A stretch of 64,000 nt of DNA, taken from assembly GCA_019120125.1 (NCBI GenBank), contig DWVR01000068.1:22323-86322 (forward strand), given 5' to 3'. The position numbers and the translations under genes were made by a program. Of this stretch, positions 17,901 to 25,932 are shown one piece after another (within the stretch, counting starts at the first letter, position 1; every line of letters starts with the position of its first letter). The notes beneath the pieces were generated by a model that was not told the DNA's origin, made no database searches, and saw only the letters and a list, made by a program, of their open reading frames with translations. Origin of the DNA: Candidatus Phocaeicola excrementigallinarum (GTDB taxonomy: Bacteria > Bacteroidota > Bacteroidia > Bacteroidales > Bacteroidaceae).

Positions 17901-19484
17901 GTTCCGGAGCACTGCTTTCAGGTTGAAGTCGGGTTTCGGTCCCTGGGTAAGGAAACTTCCGTCCACGGTGAGGTTTCCGTTGGGGTCGTCCAGCGCGAGG
18001 TGTCCGTTGAATCCTCCGGGCTCCAGATGCCCGTCAAGCAGGATCTGATTGTAGATATAGCCGTTGTATTCCAGTGCCGTGACGGATCCCCTGACATAGG
18101 TTTCCGGTTTCCGGTTGCGGTATCTGAAGTCCTCGAGTTCCAGATTGAACGAGGCGTTTCCCAGCTTATCCTTTCCCAGAAGCTGTCCGAGCCGGAAGTC
18201 CTCCGACTCTATTTTCCCCGCATAGGTCCTTGTCCGGTTCAGTGAGTCGGTGGACATGGTCACGTTGGCGTTGACGGTTCCCGGGCCGGTCAGCAGGCTG
18301 CCGTGGGCGGTGAACCGTGTGGGATAGCCTGAGATGTCGCCGTGGAAACGGACGGATCTCATTCTTTCCAGAATGGCGGGAGTGGCGGCCCCGTCGCCTT
18401 TCAGGTTGCTGACCAGCCGTGAAATGCCTGTCTCGCTGAGCGTGAGCTGTCTGACGTTTCCGAAGAAGTAGGGTGCGTGGGGACGGCTGCCGGCGTCCAC
18501 TCTTCCGTCGGCGCGGAGCCGCATCTCCTTGTCCATTCCGGTCAGGCTCAGTTCAGAACAGTTGATTTCCTTTCCCCGGCCATGGAAGCGGAGGTCCAAG
18601 CTCAGAGAGTCGTTGAAGTGTTTCAGCGCGGGCACGAATGCCGAGAAGTCCGAAGGGGTGATCGCGGCGTGCAACCGTGCGCCGTAGCGTGTCTGCGTGT
18701 TGAACCGGAATATACTGTCGGGTGACTCTCCCGTAATCGCAAGGGTGTCGATGGAGAAACAAGACTGCGGAAGTCCCACCAACAGGTCGTTCACGTAGAG
18801 TCCTTTTCGGTTTGCCGTGGCCTTGAGGTGGAAGCGCCTCAACCGGAAGCCGCTTTGCTCCAGGAAACTCATGCGTCTGACTTGTGCGTTGAGCGAGTCT
18901 GTCTGGAAGGCTTTCAGCGATATGGTGGCCGAGATGTTCCGGATGTCGATGTGCTCCGGGTTGAACTTTCCCTTGGTCTCCGGGGCGGAGGCCACGTCGT
19001 ATCTGAATCGGCTTCGTCGAATCAGTATGGAGTTGATACGCAGGTCGATATCCATCTTTTTCTTGACGGTATCCTCAGGTGCGAACGTGTCGAAGATGAA
19101 CTGGCAGTTGAGCGGCTGGCCGGGGGTGACGCGGCGGAGCCGGATGTCCAGTCCGAACAGTTGTACGCTGCTGATGCGGATCTGTCCGTGCAGCAGGGGA
19201 GTGAGGTCGAACTTGACGGCCAGGCGGGAGACGTGGAACATCTCGTCCCGGTTCCGGTCCTTGATGTCCACCTGCCGGATGATAATGCGGTTCAGCAGGC
19301 CGAGGTCGATGTTTCCCACGCTGACCTCCGTCCCGAAAAGCCGTGCGAGCCGGTCCTCCGCATAAGAGGAGAGGCCCCGTTGCACGACCGGCAGTCTCAC
19401 CAGTGCAATCAGGCCGAAATAGCATACCAGCAGGAATATTATGGTAAAGCGGATGGTCTCTTTTATGCGTGCGGCTCTAGTCAT
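14943..19484 (-). CDS. TamB-type translocation and assembly module protein
   Basis: A 1513-residue inner-membrane-anchored protein with one N-terminal helix (about residues 13-33) and a very long repetitive beta-strand region, followed by the C-terminal DUF490/TamB domain (about 1100-1450, with ADVHVNLQIEP-like and GGEVSFNGNPRNANL segments). AsmA/TamB proteins form hydrophobic grooves across the periplasm and take part in lipid transport or outer-membrane protein assembly. A charged, Gln/Arg-rich tail follows the domain. No TamA/BamA-like partner is adjacent. It heads the operon tamB-aguA-aguB-AlkZ-related; the metabolic genes behind it look like passengers rather than partners. Confidence 0.9.
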   Translation of the reverse strand: MTRAARIKETIRFTIIFLLVCYFGLIALVRLPVVQRGLSSYAEDRLARLFGTEVSVGNIDLGLLNRIIIRQVDIKDRNRDEMFHVSRLAVKFDLTPLLHGQIRISSVQLFGLDIRLRRVTPGQPLNCQFIFDTFAPEDTVKKKMDIDLRINSILIRRSRFRYDVASAPETKGKFNPEHIDIRNISATISLKAFQTDSLNAQVRRMSFLEQSGFRLRRFHLKATANRKGLYVNDLLVGLPQSCFSIDTLAITGESPDSIFRFNTQTRYGARLHAAITPSDFSAFVPALKHFNDSLSLDLRFHGRGKEINCSELSLTGMDKEMRLRADGRVDAGSRPHAPYFFGNVRQLTLSETGISRLVSNLKGDGAATPAILERMRSVRFHGDISGYPTRFTAHGSLLTGPGTVNANVTMSTDSLNRTRTYAGKIESEDFRLGQLLGKDKLGNASFNLELEDFRYRNRKPETYVRGSVTALEYNGYIYNQILLDGHLEPGGFNGHLALDDPNGNLTVDGSFLTQGPKPDFNLKAVLRNFKPNMLKLTDKYQDTDMSLNLTADFTGHSIDDIEGQICLDSLDIDAPGDDSDYFLPQLQIRALHSDSSGRKEVQIHSPFLNGKIEGKYSYRTFVTSVRKLIQKHIPSLLTAGKELPETDNDFNFNLRMDNSEILTKAMKIPFDLHMPATFSGRVDDSAGQIDLHGYLPQFSYNGKYYESGTLVCRSLPDELQCQLRAGTLMKKGAMFNFSLNALAKDDKLYSTLFWGNNTRQTYSGKVDAVASFSQTPDKKHIHTRIDLQPSTVILNDSVWHIHPATVLVASDSIEIRNFLFEHGDQYLSMDGRIGKTEADSCTVDMKNISLLYIMNMIQFNAVRFNGNISGKARLKQVLDEPVMEARLDVDDFSLNDVILGRGDITGTWDKEIEAIRLKADIRRDSSCTTRVDGYISPKQKGLELNIGADGTPLAFLQPFVNNIFSGVNGEAYGHVKLFGPFAELDLEGQVKARMGMKVNILNTYFEAKADSVRITPGMFSFKDVRLTDSQGHSGKADGSLRHRKLKDLLYQFSFTTDHMLVYNTTAATPEFPFYGQIYTTGNVQLRGGDGQLFVDGTMRADRQTSFAYILGAAAEATSSGFITFVDRTPRRKKQDIDTEVYHYLNAQKKSDNDTGVADIHVNLQIEPTERSTMKIIMDPVAGDNISAHGTGNLRINFFNKGDFQMYGTYNILDGVYKMSLQNVIRKDFTLQPGGEVSFNGNPRNANLNVQAVYTVNSASLNDLIADASSSRGNVRVNCLLNLTGPLTSPNLKFDLELPTVSDEDQELVRSLTSTEEQMNTQIIYLLTVGKFYAYDVANNGTQTDATSSLAFSTLSGQLNNMLSQVISSQNWNVGTNLTTGEKGWSDVEAEAILSGRLLNNRLIINGNFGYRENTLQNSNFVGDFEAIWLLTPSGELRLRGYNQTNDRYFTKSTLTTQGIGLMYKKDFTDWGELFDWFLRRRRNRTSRQKQKEEQQYQRQEATLPAAKEKQEHE

Positions 19485-19503
19485 CGTTGTCGTAATTGGA
19501 GAA

Positions 19504-19511
19504 CAAAATTA
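19504..19511 (-). promoter_or_regulatory. candidate -7 element for tamB
   Basis: On the minus strand this reads TAATTTTG, an exact TAnnTTTG match 20 bases before the tamB ATG. No -33 element at the usual distance. Confidence 0.4.
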
Positions 19512-19837
19512 CAAATATCGTTTGAAGAAGCCGCGTTTGCGTCAAAGTAATTAGTAAAATTTTACGTCTTGCCGTATGTGGAAAGGCGGAGGGAGGGGCT
19601 GACGCTGTGGATGCGGGGAGGCTGGGCCTGCGGTGCGGACCGGCCTTCTTTGGGTTTGCTCACTCCGCATTGCAGAATGGCGGCCGTGCCGGATTCCGCG
19701 GATTGTCTGGTGAAAGCGCGGAAGCATTTTTTTTCATTCCGTTGCCTAATTATAGGGGTTTTGTCATTTTTTCACTATTTTTGTGGCAAAATTTCTTTGG
19801 ACTGTCCATGTCCTTCGGCCTGGAAACCGGTCCGGAA
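19512..19837. other. intergenic region between tamB and the nqr operon
   Basis: About 330 bases between the two divergent genes before repeat array B. Open frames here are short and I recognise nothing in them. A candidate plus-strand -7 element lies at 19776-19783. Confidence 0.5.
19776..19783 (+). promoter_or_regulatory. candidate -7 element for the nqr operon
   Basis: TATTTTTG matches TAnnTTTG. If used, the nqr transcript would have a leader of about 200 bases that contains repeat array B. The -33 position has no clear TTTG at the standard spacing, so the promoter could also lie elsewhere. Confidence 0.4.
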
Positions 19838-19920
19838 AAAACGTCTTGACGTTTTTTTAAAACGCTTCGACGTTTTGGTCAAAACGTCAAGGCGTTTTAC
19901 CTGAAACATCAGGGCGTTTT
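19838..19920 (+). repeat. palindromic repeat array B, four units
   Basis: Units start at 19838, 19859, 19881 and 19903, the same 21-22-22 spacing as array A. Unit 2 (AAAACGCTTCGACGTTTT) is identical to unit 2 of array A. The array ends 68 bases before nqrA, in the probable leader of the nqr operon, so attenuation or protein binding there is possible. Confidence 0.85.
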
Positions 19921-19988
19921 CGGAAGGCGGATTCCGGAGGGGGAATATGGTGTCCGTGAGTATGGGAACCTAATTATATTAATCCAAT

Positions 19989-21341
19989 ATGGCAAACATC
20001 ATTAAATTGCGTAAAGGTCTGGACATAAACCTGAAAGGCAAGGCAGACCATTCGGTGGCAAAGGTGAAGGAGCCGGGATTCTATGCGTTGTGTCCCGACG
20101 ATTTTACCGGTGTCTCGCCGAAGGTGGTCGTGAAGGAACAGGAATATGTGATGGCCGGAGGACCCTTGTTTGTAGACAAGAATCATCCAGAAGTGAATTT
20201 CGTGTCGCCTGTCAGCGGCGTGGTGACCAGCGTGGAACGCGGCGCGCGCCGGAAGGTGCTGAACATTACTGTAGAAGCGGCTCCCGAACAGGATTTTGAG
20301 GAGTTCGGCAAGAAGAATCCCTCGTCGATGGACGGGAAGGCTGTGCTGGAACATCTGATGAAGGCGGGTATGTTCGCTTTTATCCGCCAGCGTCCGTACG
20401 ACGTGATCGCCGATCCTACGGTGACTCCACGGGCGATTTTCGTATCCGCTTTCGATACCAATCCGCTGGCTCCCGATTTCGAGTTCGTGCTGAAAGGACA
20501 GGAGGCTGACTTCCAGACGGGTCTGGACACGCTGGCCAGGATCGCGAGAACATACCTGAGCATCGGCGCGCATCAGTCTGCCGCCGCTTTCACACAGGCG
20601 AAGAATGTCACTGTCACTGTGTTCGACGGTCCCCATCCGGCTGGAAACGTGGGCGTGCAGATCAACCACATCGCTCCTGTGAACAAGGGCGAGACGGTAT
20701 GGACAATCGATCCGCAGGCCGTTATCTTCATCGGGCGGCTGATGAACACCGGCCGTGTCGACCTGACCCGTACGGTGGCCGTGACCGGCTCCGAGGTGCT
20801 GAAACCCACTTATTGCAGGCTCAAGGTGGGCGCCATGCTGACCGGTGTGTTCGCGGGCAACGTGGCGAAAGGAAAGGAACTCCGCTATATCAGCGGCAAT
20901 CCGCTGACCGGCAGGCAGATTCCGGCGAACGGCTTTTTGGGCGCGTTCCACAGCCAGCTGACCGTGATTCCCGAGGGAAGCGACGTGCACGAGATGCTGG
21001 GATGGATCATGCCGCGCACCAATGATTTCAGCGTGAGCCGCTCTTATTTCAGCTGGCTCGGCGGAAAGTCGAAGGAATATACGCTCGACGCGCGTGTGAA
21101 GGGCGGCGAGCGCCACATGATTATGTCGGAAGAATACGACCGAGTGTTCCCGATGGATATTTTGCCTGAGTACCTTATCAAGGCGATCATTGCGGGCGAC
21201 ATCGACCGTATGGAAGCGTTGGGCATCTACGAGGTGGCTCCGGAAGATTTCGCCCTGTGCGAGTTCGTCTGCTCGTCGAAGATGGAGTTGCAGCGCATTG
21301 TCCGTGAAGGACTCGACATGCTCCGTAAGGAAATGTGCTAA
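19989..21341 (+). CDS. nqrA: Na+-translocating NADH:quinone reductase subunit A
   Basis: A 450-residue peripheral subunit of the Na+-NQR complex, which oxidises NADH, reduces quinone and pumps sodium. The start MANIIKLRKGLDINLKGKA and the RnfC-like region are characteristic; there are no membrane helices and no cofactor motifs, as usual for NqrA. The first gene of nqrABCDEF, with 24 bases before nqrB. Confidence 0.97.
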   Translation: MANIIKLRKGLDINLKGKADHSVAKVKEPGFYALCPDDFTGVSPKVVVKEQEYVMAGGPLFVDKNHPEVNFVSPVSGVVTSVERGARRKVLNITVEAAPEQDFEEFGKKNPSSMDGKAVLEHLMKAGMFAFIRQRPYDVIADPTVTPRAIFVSAFDTNPLAPDFEFVLKGQEADFQTGLDTLARIARTYLSIGAHQSAAAFTQAKNVTVTVFDGPHPAGNVGVQINHIAPVNKGETVWTIDPQAVIFIGRLMNTGRVDLTRTVAVTGSEVLKPTYCRLKVGAMLTGVFAGNVAKGKELRYISGNPLTGRQIPANGFLGAFHSQLTVIPEGSDVHEMLGWIMPRTNDFSVSRSYFSWLGGKSKEYTLDARVKGGERHMIMSEEYDRVFPMDILPEYLIKAIIAGDIDRMEALGIYEVAPEDFALCEFVCSSKMELQRIVREGLDMLRKEMC

Positions 21342-21365
21342 TGTAAAATTAAAATTTATTATAGA

Positions 21366-22541
21366 ATGAATGCATTAAGAAATTATCTTGACAAGATAAA
21401 GCCGAACTTCGAGGAGGGAGGCAAATATCATGCTTTCCGTTCCGTGTTCGAGGGCTTCGAGACGTTCCTGTTTGTCCCGAACACGACTTCGAAGACGGGA
21501 ACGCACATCCACGACGCCATCGACAGCAAGCGCATCATGTCGTTCGTGGTGATAGCGCTCGTACCGGCCCTGCTGTTCGGTATGTATAATGTAGGCTATC
21601 AGCATTTTCATGCCGCCGGTGTGGAAGGCGGTTTCTGGGAAATGTTCTTCTATGGCTTCCTGGCCGTCCTGCCTAAGATCATCGTTTCGTATGTGGTGGG
21701 TCTGGGCATCGAGTTCATTGTGGCTCAGTGGAAGAAGGAGGAGATCCAGGAGGGTTTCCTTGTTTCCGGTATGCTGATCCCGATGATTGTTCCGGTGGAC
21801 TGTCCGCTGTGGATGCTGGCCATCGCGGTGGCTTTCTCCGTGGTATTCGCGAAGGAAGTGTTCGGCGGTACGGGCATGAACATCTTCAACCCGGCATTGG
21901 TGACCCGCGCCTTCCTGTTCTTCTCTTATCCGGCATGCATGTCGGGCGACAGGGTATGGGTGGCCGGCAACAGCATCTTCGGACTGGGCGAGACGGTTGA
22001 CGGACTGACCACCGCCACTCCGCTGGGTGTCGCCAAGACAGCCTTGACATCTGCCGACTGTCCCGCCTTCTCATGGGATATGGTGACCGGCCTCATTCCG
22101 GGTTCCATCGGTGAGACCAGTGTGATTGCCATCGCCATCGGTGCGGTGATCCTGCTGTGGAGCGGCGTGGCAAGCTGGAAGACCATGCTGTCGGTATTCG
22201 TCGGCGGCGCGCTGATGGGAATGGTGTTCAACGCATGGGGACCTGATACGGCCATCGCCCGCATGCCCTGGTATGAGCATCTGTGTCTGGGTGGCTTCTG
22301 CTTCGGTGCCGTGTTCATGGCTACCGACCCTGTGACTTCCTCACGCACGGAGAACGGCAAGTTCGTGTACGGCTTCCTGATCGGTGCCATGGCGATCATT
22401 ATCCGTGTGCTCAATCCGGGTTATCCGGAAGGCATGATGATGGCCATCCTGCTGATGAACATCTTCGCTCCGCTCATCGACTATGTGGTGGTGGAGAACA
22501 ATATCTCGCGCCGTGCGAAACGTGCTATGTCCAACAACTAA
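21366..22541 (+). CDS. nqrB: Na+-NQR subunit B
   Basis: A 391-residue multi-helix membrane subunit of the RnfD/NqrB family. It carries the Thr used for covalent FMN attachment in the motif LTTATPLGVAK (about residue 224) and the riboflavin/quinone-region helices. The sequence NIFNPALVTRAFLFF is well conserved. Lies between nqrA and nqrC in the operon. Confidence 0.97.
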   Translation: MNALRNYLDKIKPNFEEGGKYHAFRSVFEGFETFLFVPNTTSKTGTHIHDAIDSKRIMSFVVIALVPALLFGMYNVGYQHFHAAGVEGGFWEMFFYGFLAVLPKIIVSYVVGLGIEFIVAQWKKEEIQEGFLVSGMLIPMIVPVDCPLWMLAIAVAFSVVFAKEVFGGTGMNIFNPALVTRAFLFFSYPACMSGDRVWVAGNSIFGLGETVDGLTTATPLGVAKTALTSADCPAFSWDMVTGLIPGSIGETSVIAIAIGAVILLWSGVASWKTMLSVFVGGALMGMVFNAWGPDTAIARMPWYEHLCLGGFCFGAVFMATDPVTSSRTENGKFVYGFLIGAMAIIIRVLNPGYPEGMMMAILLMNIFAPLIDYVVVENNISRRAKRAMSNN

Positions 22542-22554
22542 AAACCAGGATACG

Positions 22555-23235
22555 ATGAATACTAACAGTAACTCTTATACACTTGTTTATGCTTCGGTAC
22601 TGGTGGTTATCGTAGCATTCTTACTGGCTTTCGTCAACTCCTCGCTGCGTGACCTGCAAGGCAAGAACGTGGAGCTTGACACGAAGAACCAGATTCTTTC
22701 GGCACTGAACATCCGTACGGCGGCCGACGTGGAGGCGGAATTCGACAAGGTGGTGAAGGAAGACCAGATTGTGGCCGAGGACGGCTCGCTGACTCCTTAC
22801 GACGGCAAGTTCGTGACCGGCTATGAAAAGGAATTCAAGGAAAACGGCCGCGCCCATGTGTTCGTGTGCGAGGTGGACGGACAGACCAAATATGTGATTC
22901 CGGTCTACGGAGCCGGTCTGTGGGGCGCCATCTGGGGCTATGTCGCCCTGAACGAGGACAAGAACACCGTGTTCGGCACCTATTTCTCTCATGCGTCCGA
23001 GACTCCGGGTCTGGGAGCCGAGATTGCCGGCGAGCATTTCCAGAATGAATTCAAGGACAAACACGTGATGGACGGCGGAAACGTGGCCCTGAGCGTGGTG
23101 AAATTCGGCAAGGTGGAGAACCCCGACTGTCAGGTGGACGGAATCTCCGGAGGCACCATCACATCCAACGGTGTGAACGCCATGCTGGAGAGCTGCCTGA
23201 AGCATTACTCTAATTTTCTAACTTCAAAAAACTAA
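22555..23235 (+). CDS. nqrC: Na+-NQR subunit C
   Basis: A 226-residue subunit with one N-terminal helix (about 9-28) and a periplasmic FMN-binding domain. The covalent FMN site is SGGTITSNGV near residue 200, where the Thr is modified. I start at the ATG at 22555 (MNTNSNSYT), 13 bases after the nqrB stop; a longer open frame begins inside nqrB and is not used. Confidence 0.96.
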   Translation: MNTNSNSYTLVYASVLVVIVAFLLAFVNSSLRDLQGKNVELDTKNQILSALNIRTAADVEAEFDKVVKEDQIVAEDGSLTPYDGKFVTGYEKEFKENGRAHVFVCEVDGQTKYVIPVYGAGLWGAIWGYVALNEDKNTVFGTYFSHASETPGLGAEIAGEHFQNEFKDKHVMDGGNVALSVVKFGKVENPDCQVDGISGGTITSNGVNAMLESCLKHYSNFLTSKN

Positions 23236-23250
23236 GGGGAGGAGATAACG

Positions 23251-23889
23251 ATGGGAAATTTATTTTCAGCTAAGAACAAAGAAGTGTTTTCTACTCCGAT
23301 CAGCATGAACAACCCGGTGACGGTGCAGGTGCTGGGTATCTGTTCGGCGCTGGCCGTGACTTCCAAACTGGAGCCGGCCATCGTGATGGGTCTTTCGGTG
23401 ACCATCATCACGGCGTTCTCGAATGTGGTGATCTCGCTGATCCGAAAGACCATTCCGAACCGTATCCGTATCATCGTGCAGCTGGTGGTGGTGGCCGCTC
23501 TGGTGACCATTGTGAGCGAGCTGCTGAAAGCGTTCGCCTACGATGTGAGCGTGCAGCTTTCGGTGTATGTGGGTCTGATCATCACCAACTGTATCCTGAT
23601 GGGACGTCTTGAGGCGTTTGCGATGAGCAACGGACCGTGGGAGTCCTGTCTCGACGGTCTGGGCAACGGTCTGGGATATGCCAAGATTCTGGTGATCGTG
23701 GGATTCATCCGCGAGCTGTTGGGATCCGGTACACTGCTGGGCTTCAACATATTGAATTATGATGCAGTGAAGGAAGCGGGCTATGTGAACAACGGCCTGA
23801 TGCTGATGCCTCCGATGGCCTTGATCATCGTGGCATGCCTGATCTGGTATCAGCGCGCAAAGCACAAAGAACTGCAGGAAAATGATTAA
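23251..23889 (+). CDS. nqrD: Na+-NQR subunit D
   Basis: A 212-residue integral membrane subunit with about six helices, RnfE/NqrD family. Together with NqrE it builds the inverted-repeat core of the sodium pump; each subunit supplies cysteines for an intramembrane iron centre (here around MGRLEAF and the NCILMG segment). Preceded by an AGGGGAGG ribosome-binding-like stretch, which is unusually strong for this phylum. Confidence 0.96.
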   Translation: MGNLFSAKNKEVFSTPISMNNPVTVQVLGICSALAVTSKLEPAIVMGLSVTIITAFSNVVISLIRKTIPNRIRIIVQLVVVAALVTIVSELLKAFAYDVSVQLSVYVGLIITNCILMGRLEAFAMSNGPWESCLDGLGNGLGYAKILVIVGFIRELLGSGTLLGFNILNYDAVKEAGYVNNGLMLMPPMALIIVACLIWYQRAKHKELQEND

Positions 23890-23909
23890 CGTGTAATCAA
23901 GAAGAAATT

Positions 23910-24533
23910 ATGGAACATTTTTTTAGCTTATTGGTCCGTTCTATATTTGTGGACAACATGATCTTCGCTTTCTTCCTGGGTATGTGCTCTTATCTGGCCG
24001 TATCGAAGAACGTGAAGACTGCCGTGGGGCTGGGTATCGCCGTCACATTCGTGCTGGTGGTCACTCTTCCGGTGAACTATCTGTTGCAGACAAAGGTCTT
24101 GTCTGCCGACGGTATTCTGGGCATCGACCTCAGCTTTCTGAGCTTCATTCTGTTTATCGCCGTCATCGCGGCCATCACCCAGCTGGTAGAGATGGTGGTG
24201 GAACGCTTCAGTCCGTCGCTCTATGCGTCGCTGGGCATCTTCCTGCCGCTGATTGCCGTGAACTGTGCCATCATGGGTGCCTCGCTGTTCATGCAGCAGC
24301 GCATCAACCTGACTCCGTCGGACCCGAAATTCATCGGTGACGTATGGGATTCCATCTCCTACGCTCTGGGTTCCGGTCTGGGCTGGATGCTTTCTATCGT
24401 GGGCCTGGCTGCCGTGCGTGAGAAGATGGCCTATTCCAATGTGCCCGCGCCGCTGAAAGGTCTGGGCATCACGTTCATTACGGTAGGTCTGATGGCAATG
24501 GCCTTCATGTGTTTCTCTGGTTTGGACATTTAA
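23910..24533 (+). CDS. nqrE: Na+-NQR subunit E
   Basis: A 207-residue membrane subunit, RnfA/NqrE family, homologous to NqrD with opposite topology. The [13 protein letters not shown] segment with its conserved Cys and the [11 protein letters not shown] segment (about residues 110-120) are the paired half-repeats that hold the iron centre. Sits 20 bases after nqrD and 18 before nqrF. Confidence 0.96.
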   Translation: MEHFFSLLVRSIFVDNMIFAFFLGMCSYLAVSKNVKTAVGLGIAVTFVLVVTLPVNYLLQTKVLSADGILGIDLSFLSFILFIAVIAAITQLVEMVVERFSPSLYASLGIFLPLIAVNCAIMGASLFMQQRINLTPSDPKFIGDVWDSISYALGSGLGWMLSIVGLAAVREKMAYSNVPAPLKGLGITFITVGLMAMAFMCFSGLDI

Positions 24534-24551
24534 CGGGAAAGGAGCAAGACT

Positions 24552-25820
24552 ATGGATATTAATTTTATATTGGCAAGCATCGGGGTGTTTCTGGTGACCA
24601 TTCTGGTGCTGGTAGTGATTTTGTTGGTGGCGAAGAACTTTCTGGTGACTTCCGGAAAGGTGAAATTGACTCTCAACGGTGACAAGGTGATGGAAGTGGA
24701 GTCTGGCTCCACGCTGCTCAACACACTGGCGGTGAACAACGTGTTCCTGTCGTCCGCCTGCGGCGGAAAGGGTTCCTGCGGACAGTGCAAATGCCAGGTG
24801 CTCGAAGGGGGAGGTGAGATTCTTCCTTCCGAGGTGGGACACTTCAGCCGCAAGCAGCAGAAGGACCACTGGCGTCTGGGCTGCCAGGTGAAGGTGAAGG
24901 GCGACATGTCCATCAAGGTGGCAGAATCGGTGCTGGGCGTGAAGGAGTACGAATGTACCGTGATCTCCAACAAGAACGTGGCTACTTTCATCAAGGAATT
25001 CAAGGTGCAGTTGCCGGCCGGTGCGCACATGGACTTCATTCCTGGTTCGTACGCGCAGATCAAGATCCCGACATTCACGATGGATTACGACAAAGACATC
25101 GACAAGTCTCTCATCGGTGACGAATATCTGCCGGCTTGGAAGAAGTTCAACATGTTCTCCCTGAAGTGTGTGAATACGGAACCGACCATCCGTGCCTATT
25201 CTATGGCCAACTATCCGGCCGAAGGCGACGTGTTCATGTTGACTGTGCGTATCGCCACTCCGCCGTTCAAGCCCGACCGCAGCGGATTCATGGATGTCAA
25301 TCCGGGTATCGCCTCTTCCTATATCTTCACCCTGAAACCGGGCGACAAGGTGCTGATGAGCGGTCCTTACGGCGACTTCCATCCGATATTCGACTCGAAG
25401 AAAGAGATGATCTGGGTAGGTGGCGGCGCCGGTATGGCTCCGTTGCGCGCGCAGATCATGCACATGACCCGTACGCTGAATACGCGTGACCGCGAGATGC
25501 ACTATTTCTACGGCGCGCGTGCGTTGAACGAGGTGTTCTATCTGCAGGACTTCCTGCAGCTGGAGAAGGATTTCTCGAACTTCCATTTCCATCTGGCACT
25601 CGACCGTCCGGATCCGGCGGCTGACGCGGCTGGTGTGAAGTATACTCCGGGATTCGTCCATCAGGTGATGTACGAGACTTATCTGAAGAACCACGAGGCT
25701 CCCGAAGATATAGAATACTACATGTGCGGGCCTGGTCCGATGTCGAACGCCGTTGTCAAGATGCTTGACAGTCTGGGTGTGGACAGCGAGTCGATCATGT
25801 ATGACAACTTCGGCGGATAA
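24552..25820 (+). CDS. nqrF: Na+-NQR subunit F, NADH dehydrogenase subunit
   Basis: A 422-residue entry subunit: one N-terminal helix (about 4-26), a 2Fe-2S ferredoxin domain (CGGKGSCGQCKC with a later Cys in RLGCQV), a FAD domain (RAYSMANYP) and an NADH domain (GGGAGMAPLRAQ, and CGPGPM near the end). It accepts electrons from NADH and passes them through FAD and the iron-sulfur centre to the rest of the pump. Last gene of the operon, followed by a strong terminator. Confidence 0.98.
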   Translation: MDINFILASIGVFLVTILVLVVILLVAKNFLVTSGKVKLTLNGDKVMEVESGSTLLNTLAVNNVFLSSACGGKGSCGQCKCQVLEGGGEILPSEVGHFSRKQQKDHWRLGCQVKVKGDMSIKVAESVLGVKEYECTVISNKNVATFIKEFKVQLPAGAHMDFIPGSYAQIKIPTFTMDYDKDIDKSLIGDEYLPAWKKFNMFSLKCVNTEPTIRAYSMANYPAEGDVFMLTVRIATPPFKPDRSGFMDVNPGIASSYIFTLKPGDKVLMSGPYGDFHPIFDSKKEMIWVGGGAGMAPLRAQIMHMTRTLNTRDREMHYFYGARALNEVFYLQDFLQLEKDFSNFHFHLALDRPDPAADAAGVKYTPGFVHQVMYETYLKNHEAPEDIEYYMCGPGPMSNAVVKMLDSLGVDSESIMYDNFGG

Positions 25821-25852
25821 TACCTTTACCGTACGATAGAACGTATTAAGAC

Positions 25853-25890
25853 AAATGGGAATCAGCCCGAGAGCGGCTGATTCCCATTTT
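25853..25890 (+). terminator. terminator of the nqr operon
   Basis: AAATGGGAATCAGCC pairs with GGCTGATTCCCATTT around a 7-base loop, followed by T-rich sequence. The A-rich 5' side also allows it to work for the opposing AAA+ gene. Confidence 0.88.
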
Positions 25891-25932
25891 GTCTTTTAAA
25901 GGGTGAGAAGCGGCGGTATGCCTTTCAGGCTG

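Noticed and set aside
23928..25694. 588-codon minus-strand open frame across nqrE/nqrF
   Set aside because: His/Arg-rich shadow; nqrE and nqrF account for the sequence.
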